Positions 15,865 to 26,153 of a DNA stretch of 50,987 nt are shown piece by piece. The translations under genes were made by a program, and so were the position numbers. The notes under the pieces are model-generated. The model saw nothing but the letters and a program-made list of their open reading frames with translations. It had not been told where the DNA came from and ran no database searches. This DNA is from Acidobacteriota bacterium (GTDB lineage: Bacteria > Acidobacteriota > Terriglobia > Bryobacterales > Bryobacteraceae), in the NCBI GenBank assembly GCA_026394055.1, contig JAPKYZ010000022.1, positions 1 to 50,987 of the forward strand. Direction: 5' to 3'. Positions within the stretch are counted from its first letter, which is position 1. Each line of letters begins with the position of its first letter.

Positions 15865-16048
15865 CCCCGGCTTGTGTAGTTGCACTGGCAATCTAACGGT
15901 CGTTCTAGTATCCTTTTCACTAGGCCGTCAAGGCGGCCGACGGTCCGCGTAAAGGGTTCAACCCACCTTCCAGTTAATCAACCGTCAGAGAACCTGACTT
16001 CCAGCCCGATCGATGCGGACCGCGGGCAAAATCTGGAAGGAAGGTGTC

Positions 16049-16990
16049 ATGTCAAACTTCAAGCTCCCCGAGCATTCCTCGCTCGAATATTTGCGAAAGC
16101 TGGCGAAGACGCGGCTCCAGCAGATGCGTCAAGCTGAACCGGACGCAAAGCTGGCCGCGGCGCAATTGTTGATCGCGCGCGAGCATGGCTTCACCAGCTG
16201 GCGCGCCCTGAAGGCTCAACTCGACTCGCGCCGGACTAGAAGGCAAATTGCCAGTCCCGCCATGCGATACATCGCGGTCGCAGACCTGGACCGGACGATC
16301 ATGTTCTACCGCGATGTTTTGGGATTTCAGATTAGACAGCATGACGACGAGGCGGAGGCGGTGCTGGGGCCGGTTCGGGTCCGCCTGGGAAAAGTTGGGT
16401 ATTCGCCAGGTGACTGGTCCACGACGCGGCCGGCCGGGTCGGCCATTCTCTTCCTTGAGACCGGCAATGTCGAGGCCACTCAGGCCGAGGTGCGCCGCCG
16501 GGGAGGCGCTCCCAGCGAGATTGAGAAGGTGAACTGGATCAAGATGCGGATGTTCGAAATCCGCGATCCTGATGGCAATGTGTTGTGGTTTGGGCAAAGC
16601 TATCACGAACAGACCGACTCTCCGAGCCGCCGGAAGTTACAGCCGCGCGGATTGCGGCAGGCGCTGCCGGAACTGCCATTCGACGATGTTGCCGCGGCGG
16701 TGGCCTACTATCGCGACGTGCTCGGCTTTCGGATTAACTACCAGCAAGATGATCTCGGCGTGATGTATCGGGACGCGATCACGATTCTTCTGATTCGCCG
16801 GACGGATCACCACAAAGGCATCGGGTCCTTCGAAGTCTACGTCGAAGATGCCGACGCGCTGTATGAAGAATTACTGGCCAAAGGGGCGAAGCTCGATGGG
16901 CCCCCGGTGAGCCATCCATGGGGTCTCCGCGACTTCAGAGTGGTGGACCCGGAAGGCAATCGCATTACGTTTGCTCAGACATTCGAGTAG
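16049..16990 (+). CDS. Double VOC (glyoxalase/bleomycin-resistance) protein
   Basis: A 313-residue protein with three parts. Residues 1 to about 65 (LPEHSSLEYLRKLAKTRLQQ, AAAQLLIAREHGFTSWRALK) match the short helical leader found before ankyrin or other domains in many Acidobacteriota proteins. From about 72 (MRYIAVADLDRTIMFYRDVL) is a first VOC domain, and from about 204 (ALPELPFDDVAAAVAYYRDV) a second, ending DPEGNRITFAQTFE. VOC domains act as metal-dependent lyases, dioxygenases or drug-binding proteins; the substrate here is unknown. The start follows ggaaggaagg. Two fused VOC units could form one complete metal site. Confidence 0.8.
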   Translation: MSNFKLPEHSSLEYLRKLAKTRLQQMRQAEPDAKLAAAQLLIAREHGFTSWRALKAQLDSRRTRRQIASPAMRYIAVADLDRTIMFYRDVLGFQIRQHDDEAEAVLGPVRVRLGKVGYSPGDWSTTRPAGSAILFLETGNVEATQAEVRRRGGAPSEIEKVNWIKMRMFEIRDPDGNVLWFGQSYHEQTDSPSRRKLQPRGLRQALPELPFDDVAAAVAYYRDVLGFRINYQQDDLGVMYRDAITILLIRRTDHHKGIGSFEVYVEDADALYEELLAKGAKLDGPPVSHPWGLRDFRVVDPEGNRITFAQTFE

Positions 16991-17270
16991 CACTCACGCA
17001 AGCCATGCATCTGCGCCGATTCACGGCTCGAATGAGTTAGCCGTTCTGCGTGTGCTTGACTTCAACTCACGACGGATGACAACCTAAGAGAGTCGAAAAA
17101 GAGCGCGCCGGTACGGTAAGCCCGGCTCGTCCGCACGGACGACTCTGCGCCCCACAGCGGGACCCACGACAAGCGTGTCAGTACATCTGGCGGGCTTGTC
17201 GGGGTACGCGCAGCGACAACTGCCCATGATCTCCGGCTGGCCTCGCCCAACGAAGGCTAAAGGAGATCCA

Positions 17271-17633
17271 ATGAAACTGAATCACATCGACCTGCCCGTG
17301 GTGGACATCACCGGGGCGCGTCACTTTTTCGAGACGCACTTCGGAATGCGTTGCGTATTCGCCCGAGAAGACGGCCTTACGGTCCTCCTCGACGAAGGCG
17401 GCCTAGCCCTTACACTCAGCCCGTTGCCGCAAGGCGAGGAACTGAAGTACCCAACTGGCTTTCACGCCGGCTTTAATCTGAGCAGCGAAGGCGAAGTGCT
17501 TGAAGTTCACCAGCGAATGTTGGCGGCGGGCATTCCGATTGTCAGACCGCTGGGCGATCTGGCCGGGGCGCTGACCTTTCACTGCCTGGCGCCTGGACCG
17601 ATTCTGATTGAAGTGGCTTGGCGCTCCCAATAG
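17271..17633 (+). CDS. VOC family protein
   Basis: A 120-residue single VOC domain: KLNHIDLPVVDITGARHFFE, FGMRCVFAREDGLTVLLDEG, and GFHAGFNLSSEGEVLEVHQR. The likely metal ligands are the His near the N-terminus and a late Glu (ILIEVAW). The ATG is preceded by aaggagat, a good ribosome binding site. It probably acts as a homodimer, as single-domain family members do. About 280 bases upstream, to 16990, hold no recognisable gene. Downstream, a GC-rich imperfect hairpin (17656-17696) lacks a T run. Confidence 0.8.
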   Translation: MKLNHIDLPVVDITGARHFFETHFGMRCVFAREDGLTVLLDEGGLALTLSPLPQGEELKYPTGFHAGFNLSSEGEVLEVHQRMLAAGIPIVRPLGDLAGALTFHCLAPGPILIEVAWRSQ

Positions 17634-17800
17634 CCATACGCATGTAACCCGCAAAGCCGCGCCGTGCCGCGAATCCAGGAAGCGGCGCGGTGCGGCGTCT
17701 GAAGCCCGGCGCAACCTCGTGGCTAACGTTCCTACGCCAGATCCGTTGAAGTGACCATTACCGTTCATCCAGGAGATCTGCCGTTCTGCGTCCAAGCCCA

Positions 17801-19261
17801 ATGATGTATGCCCGTCGACATCACCATCCCCGTTTCTATCCGCTGATTCTCGCCGCCGTATTGTGCGGCGGTCTGAGTTTTGGGCAATCAAGCGAAGCGA
17901 TTGAAAGACAAGTCGATGGGCTTTTCTCGAAGTACAATTCATCCACCCCAGGCGTGGCGGTGGCGATCATGCGTGACGGGAAGGTGAGCTTGCTGAAGGG
18001 CTACGGGGCCGCGAGTCTCGAACACGGCATCCCGGTCACTGCCCGCACGGTCTTTCAAGCCGGGTCGGTGTCGAAACAGTTCACCGCCTTTGCGATCTAC
18101 CTGCTGGAGAAGCAGGGCAAGCTGACGCTGGAGGACGATCTACGAAAGTATGTGCCGGAGGTGCCCGATTTCGGAAAGCTTGTCCGGATCAAACACCTGC
18201 TGGCCCACACCAGCGGGGTTCGGGATCAGGCGGCGTTGCTGACGTTGGCGGGCTGGCGGATGGACGACGTGATCACGACCAGTTAGGTGCTGAGAGTGAT
18301 CGGCCGCCAGCGAGAGCTGAACTTCGAGCCCGGCAGCGCCTATCTCTACAGCAATTCGGGCTACACGTTGCTGGCCGAGATCGTCAAGCGAGTGAGCGGC
18401 CGGAGCTTCGCGGAGTTCACCAAGGAGAGCATCTTTGAGCCGCTGCACATGAGTTCTACCCAGTTCTATGACGATCACGAGAAGATCATCAGAAACCGGG
18501 CCGACTCATACCAGCGGGAAAACGGTGTTCAAAAGCGGGTGAACCTGAACGATGCCGCCGCCGGCCCGTCGAATTTGTACTCGACGGCGGAAGACATGGC
18601 GAAGTGGGCGATGAACTTCGAAAATCCCATCGTTGGCGACCGTGACTTGATCAGAAAGTTCAATGAGCCGTCGGTGCTGAACAGCGGCGAGCGCGTCGTC
18701 TATTACTCGTTGCCCGGCGATGTCGGCTACCACGCCAAAGGGCAAATTCAAAGGATCTACCGGGGCCTGAACGTGCTGAGCCATGGCGGACATGCGGGAG
18801 GTTTTCGCAGTACGTTCTGGCGGTTCCCCGATCAGCACTTTGCCCTGGTTCTGTTGAGCAATGACGAGCACTTTGCCCAACTGGCGCAGGCGGAGGCAAT
18901 CGTGGATCTGTATCTCAAAGACCAGTTGCAACCGAACGAGAATGCCCAAGCTCCCGCCGCTGGCCCGAGCAAGCCGCCCTCCGCCACTAACCTCAGGTTG
19001 AGCGATTTCGAAGGCACGTTCTCCAGCGAGGAGCTCGATGCCACCTATACGGCCAAGGTCCTGAATGGAAGGCTATGGCTTTCGCATTTGAGGCATGGCG
19101 AAATCCAGCTGGCGGAGACGGGTAGGAATACCTTTAGCGGGCGAATCGAGTTCCCCGTCCAGTTTGAGTTTCGCCGGGATCCCGCGGGGCAGGTGGTTGA
19201 GCTGAGAATGTCCAACTTTGGCGCGAACAATGTGAAGTTCACGCGATCGCCCAGAAGTTGA
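17801..19261 (+). pseudogene. Serine hydrolase (class C beta-lactamase fold) split by in-frame TAG
   Basis: One continuous reading frame of 486 codons interrupted only by TAG at 18284-18286. The first part has a signal peptide (LILAAVLCGGLSFGQ) and the catalytic SxxK (SVSK, Ser89). The second has YSNSGYTLLAEIV, the Tyr-x-Asn motif, and HGGHAGGFRSTF, the third-box equivalent, followed by a small C-terminal beta domain. Related enzymes are periplasmic esterases or peptidases. The codon lies between MDDVITTS and VLRVIGRQ, where relatives usually carry Gln or Glu, so a CAG-to-TAG change is likely. The absence of other lesions means it is either very recent, a base-call error, or suppressed. Confidence 0.8.
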
Positions 19262-19310
19262 TGGGGTGTGTTTGGCGATTCCCGCGCTCCGCCGCTCTAA
19301 AATTGGAGGT

Positions 19311-20360
19311 GTGACCACACGTCGCAAGTTCCTCGCGTTGATGCCGGCCGCAGCGGCCATCTCTCCGGGGGCGGCAACCCGATTCGATCTCGATGCGATC
19401 AACCAGTTGATCAGCGGCTGGTGTAAGGACGAGCACCCGGACTTGCGGGGCGTCCGCATTGTCGCCGAGGGCCAGTTGGTTGCGGAGGCGTATTTCAATG
19501 ACGGCCGCCCCGACCTGCTGCATGACATCCGTTCGGCCGGCAAGAGCATTACGTCTCTGCTGGCGGGCATTGCCATTGACAAGAAACTCATCCCGAACGT
19601 CCAGGTGCCGATTGGCCAACTGCTAGGGCCCGGTTTGCGTCCGGAAGCGAAGCCGATCACGCTGGAGCACTTGCTGACGATGCGGAGTGGCCTTTCCGCT
19701 GACGACGAAGACCCTCGTTCTCCGGGGAATGAGAATCTGATGGATGAGGCGGCCTCGTGGATCGATTTTGCCTTGGCGGTGCCGGTGCGCGAAAGGCCGG
19801 GCCAGAGCTATCAGTATTGCTCGCTGAATGCCTTCTTGACCGGGGCGTGCGTCGAAAATGCCTGTGGCCAGCCGCTGGATGAGTTTGCGCGCCAGCACCT
19901 GTTCGGTCCTCTCGGCATTGATCGCTTTGAATGGCGCCGGGGGCCGCAGAACCGCGTGGCGGGGCAGGGCAACCTCAGGCTGACGCTGGCCTCTCTGTCG
20001 GCGCTGGGCCAGATGTGCTTGAACAACGGCCGTGCCGGCGCATCGCGAGTGGTCAGCGCCCAGTGGCTCCAGCGTGCCATGTCGCCCATCGTGTCCATCT
20101 CCCACGCCGACCCCTTTGCCGACGGCTACGGATACATGTGGTACTCCAAGACCCACGAAGCCTCCGGCCGGCCCGTCCGCGTCAACTTCGCCTCCGGCAA
20201 TGGCGGCAACAAGATCTATGTGATCCCGGAGCTGAAGACCGTGGTGACGGTGGCGTCGGCAGCGTACGGCCGCCCCTACGGCCAGCGGCGCTCCCAGGGG
20301 ATTCTGAAGGGAATCCTGAATACCTGGCGGCCTTCGGGGACGGCGCCCAGCAAAGGGTAG
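19311..20360 (+). CDS. Serine hydrolase, beta-lactamase family, Tat-type signal
   Basis: A predicted exported serine hydrolase of about 349 residues. The start region TTRRKFLALMPAAAA is a twin-arginine-like signal. The active-site Ser-x-x-Lys is in RSAGKSITSLLAG, and the Tyr box is probably QYCSLNAFLTG. The C-terminal part carries FASGNGGNKIYVIPELKTVV. I chose the GTG directly before the twin-Arg stretch; ggagg lies only one base before it, so the longer GTG at 19266 is possible. It follows the split hydrolase by about 50 bases and is only distantly related to it. Confidence 0.8.
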   Translation: MTTRRKFLALMPAAAAISPGAATRFDLDAINQLISGWCKDEHPDLRGVRIVAEGQLVAEAYFNDGRPDLLHDIRSAGKSITSLLAGIAIDKKLIPNVQVPIGQLLGPGLRPEAKPITLEHLLTMRSGLSADDEDPRSPGNENLMDEAASWIDFALAVPVRERPGQSYQYCSLNAFLTGACVENACGQPLDEFARQHLFGPLGIDRFEWRRGPQNRVAGQGNLRLTLASLSALGQMCLNNGRAGASRVVSAQWLQRAMSPIVSISHADPFADGYGYMWYSKTHEASGRPVRVNFASGNGGNKIYVIPELKTVVTVASAAYGRPYGQRRSQGILKGILNTWRPSGTAPSKG

Positions 20361-20392
20361 TGACGCCCCGGTGACCAGTTCGGCAAGTACGC

Positions 20393-22996
20393 CTATTCCG
20401 TGCGGAGCGCCTCGGTCGGGTCGACCCTTGCGGCGCGCCACGCGGGAGCCGCGCTGGCGGCCATCACGACCGCGGCCAACAGAGCGGCCACGCCCAGAAA
20501 GGTGAGCGGATCGTCCGGCTTCAGCCCGGTGACCAAAAACAACGCCAGCGGTTTCGTCACGAACCAGGCGATCAGGAAGCCAATCAACGCGCCGATGCCC
20601 GTGGTGCGAAGCGAGTGGCCGAGGACGAGCCGCAGGATGTCCTGGGTGCTGGCGCCTAACGCCAGCCGGACGCCGATCTCTCGCCGGCGCCGCGTCACTG
20701 CGTAGAGCAGGACGCCGTAGAGGCCCACCGAAGCTAGCACCAAACCCAAGGTACCCGCGGAACCCATCAGCACGGCGCCCACCTGGCTGGGCAGAAACGC
20801 CAGTCCCATCGCCGAGGCCATGGGCCTCGCTTCCACCACCGCCGTCCGGTCCAGATCGAGCAGCGCTTGCTCAATCCCATGGGTCATCGCCGCCGGGTTT
20901 GTGGTGCGCACCATCCATTCCACCCGCGCCCCGTATTCACCGGCGCTGGCCTTGTAGGGCTCAAAGATTCCTGGCTGATCCTCCTCGCCAATCGTCTGAA
21001 ACTTTGTATTGGCGCAGACTCCCACCACCGTCATCGCCGCAGGCATGCGCAAGGTCTTTCCCACTGGGTCCACGCCGTCGCCCCACACCCGTTTCACAAA
21101 GGCCTGATTCACGATCACCGATTGCTTGTCGCCCTCGCGAAACTCGCGGCCGCTGATCACCGGGATGCCCATGGTCCGGAAGAAGTCCGTACCGACATAG
21201 TTGTAGGAGCGCTTGAAGCGCAGGCGCGATTCCACGCCATCGGCGCGAAACTCGCCGCCGTGGGTCGTGGCATCGTTGAATGGAACAACCCGCAGGAGGG
21301 CCGCGGATTCCACCCCGGGCAGGGCGCGCAATCTCTCGATCCCGGTCGCGAGAAGCGGCGTCAGCGAGTCATCGGATGGGTAGCGCTCCGGCACCAGCCG
21401 CGATGAGGCCCACACCAACCGGCTGACCTCAAATCCCGGCGTCAAGGAAGAAGAGCGCGCCAGGTTGCGGGCAAATAGAATCGCGGTGGCCAGCACCACC
21501 ACGGTCACCGCCACCTGGCCCACCAGCAGCATGCTGCGCAGCCGCGATCCGGAGCCGGTCTGGCGGCTTCCGCGGTTCAAGAGAGCACCGGGGCCATTCG
21601 CCCGTGCGGCCTGAAACGCCGGTAGCAGGCCCGCGGCCAACGCACAGCCGAAGGCCAAGCCGACGCTATAGGTCAGCAGCCGCCAGTCCGTCTCGATCTG
21701 CAGCCGGACCGGTATGGGCAGGGGTACCGCCAGATGGTTGAGCACGCCCGAAAGAGCCACATTCAGGGCAATGCCGGCGCCGGTCGCCAATGATGCCAGC
21801 AGGAGCGATTCAGCGAGCAACTGGCGGACAATGCGGCTGCTGCTTGCCCCAATGCTGGTCCGGACGGCGAGTTCATGGGCGCGCGCCGTCGCTCGGGCCA
21901 GCAACAGGCTGGCGACGTTGACGCAAGCGATCAACAGCACCAGATCGACGATCGCCATCAGCAAGGCCAGAAACAGCGCAACCGGGTTGAGGGCACCTTC
22001 ATGCAGGCGGTCCATTCCGGTCACCCCGCTCACCAGCAGGCCTTCCGTCCGCTTGAAGTCGCGATTGGGCCGCTCGCGGTCCAGCCGAGCCGCCACCGTG
22101 CGAGTACGCTCCCAACCTTCAGCCTTGCCGACGCCTTCGGGCAGCCTGGCACAGATGACGAGCTGCGCCGCGGAATGCCCGGCCAGGGGCGCTGGGGCTC
22201 GCACATAGGCATCGGGCGATAGCGCAAATCCATACACGGTGCGGTGACGCTCGGGCAGGATCGCCACAATGTACTTCGGTTGGCCATCGAGAATGATCGG
22301 CCGCCCCAGCACCGCAGGGTCGCCGTTGAGCTGGGATTGCCAAAAGCGGTGCGAGATGACGACGCCATCGGGATCGGTGGGGGCCGGCGGAACTCCGGCG
22401 GCCAGAGGGATGCCCAGGTCAGTGAAGTAGTTGGGCGTCACGACCAAGGTGAACAGGCGGCGGCTGGTCTCGCCGTTCCGCCAATTGGCCTGGCCTTCGC
22501 GATACCCGGCGACGCTTTCGTATAAGCCGGATTCGCGCATCAGTTGCAGATCCTCTGGTTCCGCGTGGCTGTTGCCACCCAGACGAATCGCCACCAGCGA
22601 CCCCGCATCGCGTACCGAAGGCGTGCTGAACAGAAGCTCCATCGCGAGACTGAAGATGGTGGTGTTGACGCCGATCCCCAGTGCCAGCGAGACGATCGCC
22701 GTCAGCGCAAACGTCCGGTCGCGCAGCAGGCCGCGCATTCCATAGCGGAGGTCGGTGGCCAGGTCCTCGATCCAGCCCAGGTGCCAGGCGGCGCGGGTGT
22801 CCTCGATGACGTGCAACGAATTGCCCACCTCACGCCGCGCCTGCGCCTGGGCGTCCTGAAGGGAAAGACCCTGCTCCCGCAGCTCCGCGGCGCGCTCGTC
22901 GCGATGGAGCTGCAATTCGGTGCCGATGTCGGCGTCCGCGTCGCGGCGAGTGACCCAAGTCTTCGCGCGGGCGAAGAGTTTCCGGAACCAATCCAT
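20393..22996 (-). CDS. ADOP-type ABC transporter permease (MacB-like)
   Basis: An 867-residue permease of the acidobacterial duplicated orphan permease type. The N-terminal soluble stretch (DADIGTELQLHRDERAAELR) precedes a first membrane segment (TAIVSLALGIGVNTTIFSLA) and a long periplasmic MacB-like core domain. Two FtsX-type membrane blocks follow, with the paired motifs RAHELAVRTSIGASSSRIVR and RRREIGVRLALGASTQDILR. No ATPase is encoded nearby, which is usual for the family. It starts 18 bases after padR with a good gaggag ribosome binding site, so the two form an operon. The substrate is unknown. Confidence 0.9.
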   Translation of the reverse strand: MDWFRKLFARAKTWVTRRDADADIGTELQLHRDERAAELREQGLSLQDAQAQARREVGNSLHVIEDTRAAWHLGWIEDLATDLRYGMRGLLRDRTFALTAIVSLALGIGVNTTIFSLAMELLFSTPSVRDAGSLVAIRLGGNSHAEPEDLQLMRESGLYESVAGYREGQANWRNGETSRRLFTLVVTPNYFTDLGIPLAAGVPPAPTDPDGVVISHRFWQSQLNGDPAVLGRPIILDGQPKYIVAILPERHRTVYGFALSPDAYVRAPAPLAGHSAAQLVICARLPEGVGKAEGWERTRTVAARLDRERPNRDFKRTEGLLVSGVTGMDRLHEGALNPVALFLALLMAIVDLVLLIACVNVASLLLARATARAHELAVRTSIGASSSRIVRQLLAESLLLASLATGAGIALNVALSGVLNHLAVPLPIPVRLQIETDWRLLTYSVGLAFGCALAAGLLPAFQAARANGPGALLNRGSRQTGSGSRLRSMLLVGQVAVTVVVLATAILFARNLARSSSLTPGFEVSRLVWASSRLVPERYPSDDSLTPLLATGIERLRALPGVESAALLRVVPFNDATTHGGEFRADGVESRLRFKRSYNYVGTDFFRTMGIPVISGREFREGDKQSVIVNQAFVKRVWGDGVDPVGKTLRMPAAMTVVGVCANTKFQTIGEEDQPGIFEPYKASAGEYGARVEWMVRTTNPAAMTHGIEQALLDLDRTAVVEARPMASAMGLAFLPSQVGAVLMGSAGTLGLVLASVGLYGVLLYAVTRRRREIGVRLALGASTQDILRLVLGHSLRTTGIGALIGFLIAWFVTKPLALFLVTGLKPDDPLTFLGVAALLAAVVMAASAAPAWRAARVDPTEALRTE

Positions 22997-23014
22997 CTGT
23001 TCTTGTCTCCTCGG

Positions 23015-23356
23015 TTAGGCGTTCTTCATGACCAGCTGAATGCCGCGAACCAGCTTCTCGAACTCGCGGTTCTCCGCCACCAACTGCTTGCGTCCGGCCG
23101 CGGTGAGCTGATAGAAGCGGGCCTTGCGATTGGTTTCAGAGGTGCCCCATTCCGATGTCAGCCAGCCTTTGGTGAGCATCCGGTTCAGCGCGGGGTAGAG
23201 CGAGCCTTCCTCTACCGTCAGTGCCTCCTCCGAAGCCTCCTTGATGCGGCGGGCGATGGCGTATCCGTGCAGCGGACCGCCCGAGAGCGCTCGCAGCACC
23301 AGCATGTAGAGGGTGCCGGGCAGGAACTCGGAGTTGGTGGGAGGAGTGGGCGGCAT
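23015..23356 (-). CDS. PadR family transcriptional regulator 1
   Basis: A 113-residue PadR winged-helix regulator: LPGTLYMLVLRALSGGPLHG, YAIARRIKEASEEALTVEEG, SLYPALNRMLTKGWLTSEWG, then a C-terminal dimerisation helix. Typical PadR proteins repress their own operon and respond to small molecules. It is directly upstream of an ADOP permease. Its promoter carries a perfect 16-bp palindrome between the -10 element and the start codon, in keeping with autorepression. Confidence 0.92.
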   Translation of the reverse strand: MPPTPPTNSEFLPGTLYMLVLRALSGGPLHGYAIARRIKEASEEALTVEEGSLYPALNRMLTKGWLTSEWGTSETNRKARFYQLTAAGRKQLVAENREFEKLVRGIQLVMKNA

Positions 23357-23361
23357 CGCTT

Positions 23362-23405
23362 CCTAGTCTAGACTAGGTATAGTCCAGCCTAGGGGCGCCT
23401 GTCAA
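23362..23405 (-). promoter_or_regulatory. padR1 promoter and operator
   Basis: On the minus strand, TTGACA (23405-23400) is followed by a 17-base spacer and CTATAC (23382-23377). A perfect palindrome cctagtctagactagg covers 23362-23377, touching the -10 element and the likely transcription start. This layout suits repression by PadR. The -35 and -10 matches are seen directly; PadR binding is inferred. Confidence 0.7.
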
Positions 23406-23445
23406 GCCTCGTTACCGCCTCACGCGATGGAGGACCCGGTTGGCT

Positions 23446-26144
23446 TCAGTCCGCTGATCGCAACACAATTGCCGGATCGATCTTGGCGGCGCGACGGGCT
23501 GGCAGATAGCTAGCGAGTGCCGCCGCACCCAGCAGGATCGATGGCACGGCCGAGTAGGCGACGGGATCAAGCGGCTCCGTGCCGAACAGCATGGCGCTCA
23601 TGAGATGCATCAAACCAGCTGAGGCGGCCAGCCCGAACACGATGCCGCGGGCGGTCAACAGTAGCGACTTGCGGACAAATAGCGCCTTCACGGATGCAGG
23701 CCCCGCGCCGAGGGCCAAGCGTACTCCAATCTCGCGCCGCCGCCGCGCCACTGAATAGGCGATCACCCCGTAGATCCCCACCACCCCCAACAGCAGCGCC
23801 ATCGCGCCCGCAATGCCCAGCAGCACCAAGGCGAAGGAGGTGGGCGCGAGGGAGCGGTCCACAATCGCTTGCATCGAACGGATCGATCCCAGCGGGATGC
23901 TCTTGTTCACAGAGCTAACCGCCTGGTGCATCTGGGTGGCGAAGCCTTCGCCTTGGTCGAACTTGGTGCGGACCACCAGCGCGACATTGCGGGCCAGCCG
24001 GATATCGCCCGGGCCATAAAGACCATCAAAGAACGGGGGCCAGTACACGATCGCGGGCGGAGCCGTGGCCACGGCTTTGCCGTGTACGTCACCGGCCACT
24101 CCGATGATCTCCGCATGCGTTGACCGGGCTCCACAAGCACCGGCCCGATGCCCAATGGCCGCCTGGGCGCTCCCGAATAGCTCGATCGCGAGATTCTCCG
24201 AGACCACGATGTACGGGCGCTTCTCGAAGGCGTCCGTCCACGTGAAGTCGCGGCCCGCCTTGAGTGGGGTTCCCATGGTGTCGAACAGGCCGGGAGAGAC
24301 CGACTTGTAGGTTCGAATCGGCGGAATGCGAGTGCCAACCAGCCGCTGGCCGTCGATGCAGACCGCGTCCCAGGCGCGTCGGCCCCCGTCCAACGGCGCC
24401 TCCGACACGAATGCCGCGGATTCCACACCGGGTATGTTGCGCACCTGTTCCAGGATCTCGCTGTGTGTGCGGATCACCTGATCGGGAGAGCCCGGAACGG
24501 CGATCCGCGCGGTTTGAATGCGTCCAATACTCCCAATCCCGAGTTCCACCCGTTGGAGAGCCACAAAGGTGCGCACCATCAACCCAGCGCTGATCAGCAG
24601 CACGACGGCCAACGACACCTGGATGATCACCAGTGTGTCCTGCGCCCGGCTGGACTCGCGGCCGGGGCCCAGCAGACGCGTGGCGCTCAAGGGGCCGCCC
24701 TCAAGGGGCTTTCGGGCGTACTTCAGTGCGGGGTCAAGCCCGCCAGCACCGCGCCCAGGATCGAATAGCCCAGGGCGAACAAGACCGCTCTTGCGTCGAC
24801 GGCGATCTCACTCAACCTCGGCAGAGTGCTGGGGCCATACGCGGCCAGCAGCCGGACGCCCACGGCCGCCAGTGTCAGGCCCAGTAAGCCTCCGGCCAGC
24901 CCCAGCAGCAGCGTCTCCATCAGGACTTCGCGCAAGATGCGGCCGGAACTGGCGCCCAGTGCCCGCCGGGTGGCCAGTTCGGGCTGACGAGCCTGCATTC
25001 TAACCAGCACCAGACCCGCCACGTTGGCCGACACAATCAACATCACCAGGGCGAGCGTCCCCATCACGGGCCACAGGACCGAGCCAATATCGCCAACCAC
25101 TTCCTCCTTCAGCGGACGCAGCCCCGGCGTAATCCGCCAAGCCTCATACACTGTGGGTGAGACCCCGGGCACCGTGGGCCAGGACTTCATCCATACGGGG
25201 ATCAACCTCGCCAGATCCTTGTTGGCCCTGTTGATGTCGACCCCCGGCTTCAACCGCGCTAAGCCCTGAAGCCCGAACCCGGAAAGCTCCAACTGGTTCC
25301 GGTTGAAGCGGAACGTGTAGATGAGGTCCGCTTCGGTATCCACCAGCCGAAAGCCAGCGGGCATTACACCGGCAACCACCAGTTGCCGCGAGTCCACGAT
25401 GAGGCTGCGGCCAATGATTCCAGGATCGGCGCCGAACCTCCGCCGCCAGTAGCCGTCTGACAGCAGCACCATCGCTCGACCGCCAGGAACGTAGTCCGCG
25501 CTGGCGAAGCCGGGTCCGCGCGCGGGTTGCACCCGGAGTGCTTGCAGCACTCCATCGCTGATCTGCACCGCCCGCACCTGTTCTGCCTCACCCGTTCCGG
25601 TTACCGTGGCCATGGACATGCTCCAGACACCGAGAGCGTCCAGCGTCTGGTTCTGCTCGGCGAAGGTCACGTACATCGAGGCGGACAGCAGCAGGTCACC
25701 CTTGGCCGTCGTCAGGCCCTGTGCGCCGGGCGCTTGATTGGCCACCGCCACCAGCCGGTCCGCGTCCGGATAGGGCAACGGGTTCAGCAAAACAGAGTTC
25801 ACGACGGAGAAGACCGCGGTGTTCGAACCGATGCCCAAGGCCAGCGTCAGCAACGCAGCCAGCGCGAAGCCGGGGCAGCGCCACAGCCCACGGCTGGCAA
25901 TGCGAAGGTCACGAGTCAGCTCGTCAATCCAGTGTCCAAGCCACATGTCACGGCTCCTTTCGCGCAGGTGCAGCGAACTGCCGAACCGCCGGTTGGCCTC
26001 GCTCCAGGCCTCCTGTGGCAGCAGGCCCGAGGCCTGCAGCTTGGCGGCGCGCATTTCGATGTGCAGCCGCATCTCGTCGTTCAAATCCGCGTCCGCCCCG
26101 CGTTGGAGCCAGTAGCGTAACCGTCTCAGAATCTCGCCAAGCAT
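23446..26144 (-). pseudogene. ADOP-type ABC permease with 1-nt frameshift
   Basis: A second ADOP permease. The first frame encodes about 473 residues: an N-terminal soluble helix region, the first membrane segment (LAALLTLALGIGSNTAVFSV), the MacB core, and the first FtsX block with RQPELATRRALGASSGRILR. It ends at TGA just after VLAGLTPH. The expected continuation (PALKYARKPLEGG) is intact in the next frame, giving about 414 further residues with RRREIGVRLALGAGPASVKA and a normal C-terminus. The shift maps to gggg at 24730-24733 (CCCC in the mRNA sense); one more base restores the full protein. It follows padR2 by nine bases. Confidence 0.85.
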
Positions 26145-26153
26145 TCCGTCACC

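Noticed and set aside
17062..17250. Minus-strand 62-codon frame between the two VOC genes
   Set aside because: No ribosome binding site and no family match; low-complexity composition.
17656..17696. GC-rich hairpin as a terminator
   Set aside because: The stem is imperfect and no T run follows.
18284..18286. TAG read as pyrrolysine
   Set aside because: No pyl genes are seen and homologues are not known for it; a CAG change or error is simpler.
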